In this document: in pieces, positions 32,464 through 40,309 of the stretch
Numbering within the stretch: position 1 is the first letter of the stretch
Layout: each line of letters starts with the position of its first letter
From: UBA5158 sp963692955
GTDB taxonomy: Bacteria; Pseudomonadota; Gammaproteobacteria; DSM-16500
Assembly (NCBI GenBank): GCA_963692955.1
Contig: OY843587.1
Coordinates: forward strand, 806,001-870,000
DNA length: 64,000 bases
Direction: 5' to 3'
The notes under the pieces: generated by a model
Database searches by the model: none
Told to the model about the DNA's origin: nothing
What the model saw: the letters and a program-made list of their open reading frames with translations, nothing else
Program-made: the position numbers and the translations under genes

Positions 32464-35106
32464 ATGTTTTCAGTAGCGACTAAACCCAAAGCGATCGATA
32501 AAAAATTAGCGGAAAAAATTAAAAATTTATTTACCGCTAAAGACTACGCACCAGCAAAATTGGAGTTACACGATTTAGAAAAAATGAATTTTACCTCGAC
32601 GTCTATCAATTCACTCTACTATGAAATCATCAAGATCATTATTCAGAAGCAAAATAAACTGGAAGTCTTAACGCAACTTATCAAAGAAAAAGGTTATCCG
32701 CCTCGATTTATGGGTTTTATTCATCGTGAAATAATAGTCAATGCAAGATATTTTCATGATAAGCATGATCATTTGGAAAATGGTTTGACGGAAAATAAAT
32801 TGGAAATACATTACAACCTTGCTAATAATTACCATCCGGAAATAAAATTTAGCTATAGGCTTCTAAGTTTCTTAGCGGCGCTCTTTTACAATGCGGAAAA
32901 TTACAAAAAAGCCTTGGTATATTTTAATAAATGTCATGCGATGTCTATGAAAGAGGATAAAATCTATAGCGCGGTGGATATGGGTGATTGTTATCATAAA
33001 TTAAATCAAATTGATAAAGCCTATGAGCGATTTTCTTTGTGTGTGAAACTTTTTAAGGAATTGGATAAAAAGTCACAATTCGAACATGATCTGCGCGTAG
33101 AAGTCGCGTCAGCCGCGCACTATTGCGCGACTTATTTAGATTCTGGTAGTGACCCGCAGTTTACTCAAGCGTTAAAGTATTATAAATTCGCCATAGATTT
33201 GCATTCAACTGAAAGTATGCATACGCTCGCTAAGAAATATCAATTCGGTCAAGACGTAGATGTCGATGTTAACCTCGCCATAGACTATTATGAAAAAGCG
33301 GCTCTTAAAGGGCATCGCGATAGCGTGATAAGTTTATTTAGATTATTACATCGTTTAAAGAGAGATTGTTGCGCCGTCGTCAAAATAATGCTAACGATAA
33401 AAAATGATAAATTAATTTATAATTTGCTAGCCATGTATTACAGTACGCTAGCAAAGAGCTTAGCGTCTACAGAACTTAATCAAGACAATGAATTTTTTTC
33501 GGATTATCATCGCTTGGCGCATGAGAACTATCAGGCCGCCGCAGCGCTCGGTATGCCCGCCGCTTATTTTAATTTAGGCGTTATATTCGATCTTGGCAAT
33601 GGCGTAAAAGTGAATCCACCGCTAGCGGAAAAATATTATAATGAAGCCGCGAAATTTGGTTTTAAAAAAGCCTACATTAATTTAACCGCGTTCTATCAGC
33701 GTAAACTAAAACATAGCCGTGATAATTCAGCGCATGAGACGGAGTTAAATACCGTTTCGCAAGCGATGCTAACAAATTTAGAAAAAACGAATAGCACTGT
33801 CAAAATAGATAAATCTAAAGGGCTAGACGCGCTGCTACAACAGTTGAGTGAAATTAAATGTGAAGTCAAAGAACAATGCTTCGCGATTAATGATGAAATT
33901 ATAAGTATAGTACGAGATTCCTCGCTAAAAATTCAAGCTAAAATCACCGCTATTTTAGCGCATGAGACGGAATCGATTGACATCATCAACGCTATTACCA
34001 TGTTGCACAAAATTGGTGGTTTGAATGAAAAGTTGCGTGATGCTTCTATCTTCCAGCATTTGCCAAAGGTTATTAGCCTGATCCACTTAATAAAATGCCA
34101 TCGCTCGCTCAAGCCATTATCACCTATGCAAGTCACGAATTTAATTGAAGGCATTAGCAAATTGTATTTGCAGAGTGAAGCAGAGTTTATTTATAAATTT
34201 ATTAATGAATTATTAACGGATGTCATGGCTCAGCTGGATAACTATGACTTGAGACAAAAAGTTAATATTCTGTTCGCGCTCACGCGCTTTGATGTTGACG
34301 CGCTAGCTATTCAGCAAAATGCCAAAGAAATTATAAATTCAATTATGCATACGAATACAGTATTTAATCTTCAAGATTACGTGAACTTCTTTTACGCGGC
34401 GGCGTTGTTGCACTGCCGTGCTGCTAATTTAATTCCAGACGCATTTCTCGCTTTTTTAACCACGCATTTAAGTAAGATTTCCATCGGCCTCTCGCCCGCA
34501 GATAAATTTTGCGTGCAACAGATGTATATGTCATTATTTTATTTTGTGAAAAAATTTCCAAATTTAAATTCAAATCTAACCGTGCAACTCTTGCAAGCAT
34601 GGCAGGAGTATTTGAATGCCTTGCAGGAAGACACACGTGAATCGCTCTTACAAAGAGAGATAGTTAGCTTTTATTCGCCCTATTTTGTTAGTATTGAAAA
34701 TGAAAAAAGGATTAACACACTGCCGGTGGATAGTTACATTAGCAACGAAAGTCAAAGTTTTATTTTGCAAGTCGATGGCCCATCGCATTTTTTACATGCT
34801 GAAGAGCAAGCACCAAAGCCATCGCTTAAAGTCGATTTCCGCGATGCATTTTTGCGTTTCAGTGCGCCGCTAATCTGCATAAATTATTTTGAATGGCATA
34901 AACTCAAAGATAAATCACTCACAGAAAAATTAGATTTTCTCCAGGCAAAATTGCATGCGATCAATATAAATTTCACGCCACAAAAATGGTCTCTTGTGTT
35001 AAAGAGCCGCGTCGGCGGCCAGTTCTTCTCAGCCAATGATGGCGCATCACGAACGCGCTCCCACTCAGCAGACTATGCGGCGGCAAGGATAACTAAAGGA
35101 ATGTAA
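32464..35106 (+). CDS. Sel1/TPR and FASTK-like helical-repeat protein ending in a RAP domain
   Basis: 880 residues. The first half holds TPR/Sel1-like repeats (for example AIDYYEKAALKGHRDSVISL and AAYFNLGVIFDLGNG). Residues about 440-720 contain helical repeats like those of FASTK and algal OPR proteins (VNILFALTRF, VNFFYAAALLH). Residues about 765-836 form a RAP domain: LQVDGPSHF, then FRDAFLRFSAPLICINYFEW and a final helix. RAP proteins bind or process RNA, mostly in mitochondria, chloroplasts and apicomplexans. A basic Ser/Arg tail ends the protein. It could be an RNA-acting effector or an endogenous RNA regulator; the sequence cannot decide. Confidence 0.8.
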   Translation: MFSVATKPKAIDKKLAEKIKNLFTAKDYAPAKLELHDLEKMNFTSTSINSLYYEIIKIIIQKQNKLEVLTQLIKEKGYPPRFMGFIHREIIVNARYFHDKHDHLENGLTENKLEIHYNLANNYHPEIKFSYRLLSFLAALFYNAENYKKALVYFNKCHAMSMKEDKIYSAVDMGDCYHKLNQIDKAYERFSLCVKLFKELDKKSQFEHDLRVEVASAAHYCATYLDSGSDPQFTQALKYYKFAIDLHSTESMHTLAKKYQFGQDVDVDVNLAIDYYEKAALKGHRDSVISLFRLLHRLKRDCCAVVKIMLTIKNDKLIYNLLAMYYSTLAKSLASTELNQDNEFFSDYHRLAHENYQAAAALGMPAAYFNLGVIFDLGNGVKVNPPLAEKYYNEAAKFGFKKAYINLTAFYQRKLKHSRDNSAHETELNTVSQAMLTNLEKTNSTVKIDKSKGLDALLQQLSEIKCEVKEQCFAINDEIISIVRDSSLKIQAKITAILAHETESIDIINAITMLHKIGGLNEKLRDASIFQHLPKVISLIHLIKCHRSLKPLSPMQVTNLIEGISKLYLQSEAEFIYKFINELLTDVMAQLDNYDLRQKVNILFALTRFDVDALAIQQNAKEIINSIMHTNTVFNLQDYVNFFYAAALLHCRAANLIPDAFLAFLTTHLSKISIGLSPADKFCVQQMYMSLFYFVKKFPNLNSNLTVQLLQAWQEYLNALQEDTRESLLQREIVSFYSPYFVSIENEKRINTLPVDSYISNESQSFILQVDGPSHFLHAEEQAPKPSLKVDFRDAFLRFSAPLICINYFEWHKLKDKSLTEKLDFLQAKLHAININFTPQKWSLVLKSRVGGQFFSANDGASRTRSHSADYAAARITKGM

Positions 35107-35109
35107 ACT

Positions 35110-35601
35110 GTGGTTACCAAAAATTCCAAGCCCAGCTATTTAACATTTGACAAGAAAAAGTATGCCTGGCAAGCCACGATTGATTATCGTGCGCACCCAG
35201 AACGCTATCGCGTGGGAAAAGGTGAGCAAGGCGTGTTAATCTGCGAACCTTATAAAAGTGAAATCGTAAAATATTGGAAATTTAAAACAGAAAGTGACGC
35301 CGTGAAAAGCTCAAAAAAGATTTTAGCCATTTTTAGACGTCATTTGAAAAAAAATGATTTCGTCGGCGCTGATTTAGCGAGAAAGTTTTTGCAAATGGGA
35401 TTCACCCGCTCGCGCCGTTATGCGAATTATCGCGGTGGGATAAAATACGATAAAACGCAGGACTACAAACAAAATGAACGCAACACCGGTGACCCTGAGA
35501 AAGTAAAATCAGCTGCGGTATTTTATGCCGCTTGGCAACTAGCTGAAGCCACACCGCGCTATGCCAAACTTAAAAAAGCTTGGCGCGAACAATATGGCTA
35601 A
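35110..35601 (+). CDS. DUF4385-family protein
   Basis: 163 residues matching the DUF4385 pattern from memory: DYRAHPERYRVGKGEQGVL, ICEPYKSEIVKYWKF and ADLARKFLQMGFTRSRRYAN. The function is unknown; the family occurs in bacteria, phages and some eukaryotes. Translation begins at GTG 35110, three bases after the RAP-gene stop, so translational coupling is likely. It converges with the lipase-like gene with seven bases between the stops. Confidence 0.85.
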   Translation: MVTKNSKPSYLTFDKKKYAWQATIDYRAHPERYRVGKGEQGVLICEPYKSEIVKYWKFKTESDAVKSSKKILAIFRRHLKKNDFVGADLARKFLQMGFTRSRRYANYRGGIKYDKTQDYKQNERNTGDPEKVKSAAVFYAAWQLAEATPRYAKLKKAWREQYG

Positions 35602-35608
35602 GGTTGGA

Positions 35609-37351
35609 TTATCTTAACCTCTGATTTGGTCTATCTGAATGACGTGCTGCGAGAATTTCGTCTAAATTATTTAAGCATTGTTCAAAATCGCTTTTCGTCA
35701 CAAAATATTTTTTATGCGCGGACGCTTCAAGCGCTCGATTAAAAACTTTCAACTGTTTGATATTCGTTAAAACATCCAAATCGTTATCATTGGAGAGTAA
35801 AAATTTTCTTAACGCGATGGCTTCCGACACTTTCGCTGTTGTTAAGCTAGTCTTGCGGAAAAACAGCGTTTTAAAATTTAAGTTGACGCTATCGACATTT
35901 TTGTTTCTATTTAAAATGTATTTATCCAGGCTCTGAATTAATTTTTTTCTGGTTTCATCGCTAATCTTAAATGGTTTTTCTTCCGTTATAATTTCTAATT
36001 CGTCTTGCCAATATCGACGTTGGTGTGGTCGGTTATAAAATAAGGCGTCTCGATGTCGAAGTTTATTTAAATTATTCGCAACCACAATTTCAGGTTTTTT
36101 GAACACCGGCTGACGCCGATATTCTATCAATAGCAATTCATATTTTTGCTCGCTAACAGGGGCATGTAATTGATTGAAGATTTGCATGGCAAAAAGCGGC
36201 ATGGAATTTGGAATGCTAACCGAGGGTGAAAATGTCAATAATAATTGAGAAGGGATGAATGTAGATTGATGCGAAAATGGCTGCGATACTATCACCCACT
36301 CAAAATCAATCCCGACGCGATCATTAAAATCTTTATTGTAAGCATACGCGCCACGCCATGCGCGGTAGGTCAATTGTAGCAAGAAACTAAGCCCCATTTG
36401 TCCATAATAGCCTAGAGGTGTGTTGAGCAACTGCGTTTTGCGGGCTAACTTATCTCGAATGATGTCCGCTTCAGCAGCATACTCATTGGTATAATAATGA
36501 TATTTACATTCGCTATCGTTGTTTTTGAAATAATGCCGCTTGTGCACGACGACGGAATTATTTATCGCACTCATTAGCTGCATTACACTATAAAAGTTTT
36601 GCCAGATTTTCTCTCTGTATATAGCCTTTATCATGTGAATTTTCGCAAGCCCAGCAGAAGCTGTGGCGAACAGCATGGTTTGGCCGACTTGCTGAACTAA
36701 ATCGCCGCCAGCTAATAACCAATAACATTCAACGTTTAATAAATCATGTTGGCGGAGGATTTTTAAATCTGTCAGCGCAGCTTGCGCGACCGCATGAGTA
36801 ATGCCAGGCGCGTTGAAGCCTGACAAGCGTAGCGTTTTAATTTTTTTATACGCCGCCGCATCGTCAGAATCTACATGGTCTCCATCTAACTCGTGACATA
36901 GTTTAATATTCCTAACTAACGCCGCGCAAAAATTCTGTGCGTCCGCAGCACCTAAGCTATGTCCGCAGATCGACACTGAGACAGTGTTATGGCTTTTGCA
37001 GGTAGCTTGCAGTGCTTTGCTGAATGCCGACAGTAAGTGAGGTAAAGAATTTTGAAAAGTATAATGGCCTGGCGCATAAGCTTCTAAGTCCCGCAAGATA
37101 CTGCCAAAACAGCGGGTGCCACGAAATAAAATCTTAATTTCATTATCCGAGGGATGTGTAGGAGAAAGAATATAAAAAACTAAACCATTAAAAGGCGCGA
37201 CACCACGTTCGACAGCGAAACTTATCTCATCCGCAAACGGTTTATGCGGCGCGGATAAATCTAAGTCCTCTGCTTGATAACTAAAGGTATGCGCCAGCAC
37301 TTCAATGTCTTTATAATGTTTTAGAATTTCAGTTGGAATTCGCTTTGGCAT
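35609..37351 (-). CDS. Class 3 lipase-like putative effector
   Basis: 580 residues. The N-terminal 230 residues form an alpha/beta-hydrolase of lipase class 3 style: a beta strand ending IKILFRGTR, then the nucleophile elbow CGHSLGAADA with Ser132. The C-terminal 350 residues are of unknown type with several Tyr/His-rich helices. There is no signal peptide, so general secretion is unlikely and a dedicated system would be needed. A PmrA-like box with a well-placed -10 lies just upstream (37380-37412). Acid and histidine of the triad were not pinned down. Confidence 0.75.
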   Translation of the reverse strand: MPKRIPTEILKHYKDIEVLAHTFSYQAEDLDLSAPHKPFADEISFAVERGVAPFNGLVFYILSPTHPSDNEIKILFRGTRCFGSILRDLEAYAPGHYTFQNSLPHLLSAFSKALQATCKSHNTVSVSICGHSLGAADAQNFCAALVRNIKLCHELDGDHVDSDDAAAYKKIKTLRLSGFNAPGITHAVAQAALTDLKILRQHDLLNVECYWLLAGGDLVQQVGQTMLFATASAGLAKIHMIKAIYREKIWQNFYSVMQLMSAINNSVVVHKRHYFKNNDSECKYHYYTNEYAAEADIIRDKLARKTQLLNTPLGYYGQMGLSFLLQLTYRAWRGAYAYNKDFNDRVGIDFEWVIVSQPFSHQSTFIPSQLLLTFSPSVSIPNSMPLFAMQIFNQLHAPVSEQKYELLLIEYRRQPVFKKPEIVVANNLNKLRHRDALFYNRPHQRRYWQDELEIITEEKPFKISDETRKKLIQSLDKYILNRNKNVDSVNLNFKTLFFRKTSLTTAKVSEAIALRKFLLSNDNDLDVLTNIKQLKVFNRALEASAHKKYFVTKSDFEQCLNNLDEILAARHSDRPNQRLR

Positions 37352-37379
37352 AAGTCAGCATCACAAAGTTAAAAACTGG

Positions 37380-37412
37380 AGTATACTCAGCACAACTTAA
37401 AGTAACCTTAAG
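37380..37412 (-). promoter_or_regulatory. PmrA-box-like element and -10 of the lipase-like gene
   Basis: On the minus strand the element is CTTAAGGTT-AC-TTTAAGTTG (37393-37412): two TTAAG cores exactly 11 bp apart. Seven bases later comes TATACT (37380-37385), giving a leader of about 22 bases. The geometry matches the sites at 39085 and 54766. Confidence 0.6.
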
Positions 37413-37496
37413 CAAAAAGTTAAAATCTGGTCATATTTAATTACATTTAGACTGTGCCCGTCACACATTAGCGAAAAAGCCATTAGGAAAAAAATT

Positions 37497-37967
37497 ATGC
37501 ATCAAGCGCAAATGAAAATTAATACGAAAATCGGCGATCTTTTTATCATAGCGTCGCCTAATACTTTGCAAGGTCTTTATTTTCAGGAACAAAATATTCT
37601 TTACTTGCAAGATCAAAATGATAGTTGCGCCGAAATATTAAAACTAACCGCGCAAGAGTTAGCGGAATATTTCGCGGGCTCACGCCGTGATTTTACTATT
37701 CCGTTAGAGATAACCGGCGGCACGCCGTTCCAAAGAAAAGTTTGGCAGCAGTTAACGAAAATTAAATACGGCGAAACCTGTTCCTATAAAGACTTGGCCA
37801 CCGCAGTCGGCAATGAAAAAGCGATTCGCGCCGTCGGCACCGCGAATGGAAAGAATCCCATTTCAATTATTATTCCTTGTCATCGCGTCATTGCTGCGGA
37901 TAAAACCTTAGGGGGCTATGCAGGCGGATTGAATCGAAAATCGGTGTTGCTTGGATTAGAACAGTAG
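37497..37967 (+). CDS. ogt: Methylated-DNA-protein-cysteine S-methyltransferase
   Basis: Suicide repair enzyme moving methyl groups from O6-methylguanine to its active cysteine, Cys128 in IIIPCHRVI. 156 residues, the Ogt/MGMT size. The helix-turn-helix region (YGETCSYKDLATAVGN, then AIRAVGTANGKNP) is complete, including the arginine finger. AGGA lies nine bases before ATG 37497. It is divergent from the lipase-like gene. Confidence 0.95.
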   Translation: MHQAQMKINTKIGDLFIIASPNTLQGLYFQEQNILYLQDQNDSCAEILKLTAQELAEYFAGSRRDFTIPLEITGGTPFQRKVWQQLTKIKYGETCSYKDLATAVGNEKAIRAVGTANGKNPISIIIPCHRVIAADKTLGGYAGGLNRKSVLLGLEQ

Positions 37968-38029
37968 GAAACTACCGAAAGCAGGTTAATTTTGCTATAT
38001 TATCTCTCCGCTGGTATGAGGATTTTAAT

Positions 38030-38917
38030 ATGGCAAAAAATAAAGCTTGGCTGATTTTAACCACGACCATCAAAAATTGGAGTAACGATAACGTTACCCG
38101 TTCCGCCGCCGCATTAGCCTACTACACCGCGTTTTCTTTAGCGCCATTTTTAGTAATGTGTATCGCTTTCACGAGTTTGATCGTCGGCAAAGATTCCGCG
38201 CAAAATCAAATTTTACTGCAAGTCGGCGGCATCGTCGGGACGCAAAGCGCCGGACAAATTCACTTGATGGTGGAAAACGCGAGTAAACCTTCGACGAGTA
38301 TTATCGCGACCATTATCGGTACGGGTTTATTTTTATTTGGCATGATGGGTGTGTTCGGACAATTGCGTGATGGCTTAAATACGATTTGGGGCGTGCGGGA
38401 AAAAGATCAACCGTCGCTGCTGAAAAAATTCAAAAGCCGCTTCTTTTCATTTACCACCATCATGGGCGTGGCGTTTTTATTTTTAGTCTCGTTAGTATTG
38501 AGCACGATAATCACATCGTGGAGCGAATACATGAGCAGCGAGTTGCCGGGTTTTGAAATGGTTTGGATCGTGATCGATTTCGTCATTTCATTTAGCATTA
38601 CATCCGTGTTATTCGCGTTTTTATTTAAAACGCTGCCTGATGTATTAATCAAATGGAAAGACATCTGGACGGGCGCGATCGTCACTGCGTTACTTTTTTC
38701 TATCGGCAAATTTTGTTTGGAATTATATTTAAGTCACAATGATATCGGCTCGTTATACGGGGCGGCGGGTTCGTTAATCGTGATCTTGGTGTGGGTATAT
38801 TATTCTTCACAAATTTTATTTTTCGGCGCGGAATTTACGAAGGTGTATTCGCTAGCGAATGGAAAAAGCATCGCCCCGGCGAAAGACTACAAATTAACAA
38901 ACCAGCTTAAACACTAG
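38030..38917 (+). CDS. yihY: YihY/BrkB-family inner membrane protein
   Basis: 295 residues with about six transmembrane helices; the N-terminal TRSAAALAYYTAFSLAPFLV and the GSLYGAAGSLIVILVWVYYS region are hallmarks of the YihY/UPF0761 family. Older annotations call it ribonuclease BN in error. A likely transporter or envelope protein. AGGA lies eight bases before ATG 38030. It follows ogt by 62 bases and may share its transcript. Confidence 0.9.
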   Translation: MAKNKAWLILTTTIKNWSNDNVTRSAAALAYYTAFSLAPFLVMCIAFTSLIVGKDSAQNQILLQVGGIVGTQSAGQIHLMVENASKPSTSIIATIIGTGLFLFGMMGVFGQLRDGLNTIWGVREKDQPSLLKKFKSRFFSFTTIMGVAFLFLVSLVLSTIITSWSEYMSSELPGFEMVWIVIDFVISFSITSVLFAFLFKTLPDVLIKWKDIWTGAIVTALLFSIGKFCLELYLSHNDIGSLYGAAGSLIVILVWVYYSSQILFFGAEFTKVYSLANGKSIAPAKDYKLTNQLKH

Positions 38918-39084
38918 CCCCATCATCTGGGAATAAAAGTTTGCTGCATAGCTTCATGTTCATATCATATAGTTCATTAATAATACAATAACACAATCAA
39001 GTCCAGATCTTATAAAATAATTATTGTGCAAAAAAAATCATAAATTATCTAAAAATAAACTCCCGCCGCCAAAAATGCCTTATC

Positions 39085-39118
39085 TTTAATCTTTTCTTAA
39101 GGTTTCCGATGCTATATT
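39085..39118 (+). promoter_or_regulatory. PmrA-box-like element and -10 of the J-domain gene
   Basis: TTTAATCTT-TT-CTTAAGGTT (39085-39104) has TTAAT and TTAAG cores 11 bp apart and agrees with the recalled Legionella PmrA consensus at 14 of 18 fixed positions. Eight bases later comes TATATT (39113-39118), implying a leader of about 28 bases to ATG 39153. Confidence 0.65.
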
Positions 39119-39152
39119 GGCTGTCCGATACTCTTCAATCAGGCACGTAAAG

Positions 39153-40307
39153 ATGGCGTTCAAATTTTCTGAATATACCTCTGATTTTCGTGAAAAAGCC
39201 GTCGCAGATGGTTTTAAATACGTAACGAGGGAAGCCTTAAGTATTATTCCCGCCGCTATCGGTCACCTATTAGATGTGCTTCTGGGTATGGATGGCTTAA
39301 TAGGTAAAGACCGTTATAATTACTTGCATGGTCCGTTTGGCGCGCTACTTGGTTTTCCATTCCTGGGGTTGGGTTATGTGATCGGCTTTATCATGCAATC
39401 TATCACTCTAGCTCCGGCATTCTTAGGTTCAATGCTAGATCTTGCAATCACAAAAATTCAAAAAATATTTTTCGATGTTTATGGTCCCGCCGCCTTTGAT
39501 CAAGCTATCTTAAATACAATGGTTGGTATGGCAGCATCCCACTTTTTATATGCATTACCTACTAGTCTTGCTCTACCGGAACGCATGCAGGGCCCATTCG
39601 GATTTGGCTTAGGTCTTATCCCAGCGCTCGCGCAGCATTTCGTTAATCGATTGGCCGCCGTTGGCAGTGCGATTATTAAATATCCGGTCGATCATTTTAG
39701 CGATGCGGTAAATTATGTTTACTCGGGAATTTTATCCGGCCTGCAAAAACTTTTTAGCAAGAAAAAAGTGGTAGAAGATTCAACTGCTCAATTGGGAGAA
39801 GAAGAGCCGCTGGTCAACGATATGAAGCCAAAGAAAAAACGCATATCTAGAAAGAAAGATTTAGATGACAAAGCGCTTGAAGATGATCCAGCGTTAAAAA
39901 AAGTCTTAGCCGATAAAGTTAATTTATTTTCTGCACTTGCTATCGATAGAGATGCTTACATTACTGCACCTCGAGCTGAGCAAGAAAATTTGGTAAACAA
40001 AGGTTATAAGCAACAAGTTAAAGGACTTCATCCTGATAAGCGATTAGCTGAAGCAAAGGAAGATAAAGAGGAACTTGATAAGCAATGGCAAACCACACTT
40101 ACCGCAAAAACTATTTTGTCCGATGCAGCAAAGTCTAAACTCTATATTTCGAAGTTAGGTTTATTCAAACCACAAGCTAGACAAGTTCAAGTTGCGCCTA
40201 CCAACGTGGATAAGGAAAAAAATACCCAACAGGCTGCGAACGATGAAACTCAGCCAGAGCAAGAAAAACCACGCCGCATAAAAATCACCCGAACAAGAGG
40301 AAAGTAA
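39153..40307 (+). CDS. Membrane protein with C-terminal J domain, putative effector
   Basis: 384 residues. The N-terminal 190 residues hold three or four hydrophobic stretches (GALLGFPFLGLGYVIGFIMQ and others), probably membrane-inserted. A basic linker (KPKKKRISRKKD) leads to a J-like domain at about residues 256-331 with the diagnostic HPD at 293-295 (VKGLHPDKR). J domains stimulate Hsp70 ATPases. There is no zinc finger or G/F region, so this is not DnaJ. The tail is Glu/Gln then Arg-rich. The promoter carries a PmrA-like box. ATG 39153 is downstream of the predicted start of transcription; the upstream TTG 39117 is not. Confidence 0.75.
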   Translation: MAFKFSEYTSDFREKAVADGFKYVTREALSIIPAAIGHLLDVLLGMDGLIGKDRYNYLHGPFGALLGFPFLGLGYVIGFIMQSITLAPAFLGSMLDLAITKIQKIFFDVYGPAAFDQAILNTMVGMAASHFLYALPTSLALPERMQGPFGFGLGLIPALAQHFVNRLAAVGSAIIKYPVDHFSDAVNYVYSGILSGLQKLFSKKKVVEDSTAQLGEEEPLVNDMKPKKKRISRKKDLDDKALEDDPALKKVLADKVNLFSALAIDRDAYITAPRAEQENLVNKGYKQQVKGLHPDKRLAEAKEDKEELDKQWQTTLTAKTILSDAAKSKLYISKLGLFKPQARQVQVAPTNVDKEKNTQQAANDETQPEQEKPRRIKITRTRGK

Positions 40308-40309
40308 TC

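Noticed and set aside
38030..38917. Annotation as ribonuclease BN
   Set aside because: The YihY family was misnamed; true RNase BN is a metallo-beta-lactamase-fold enzyme and no such motif is present.
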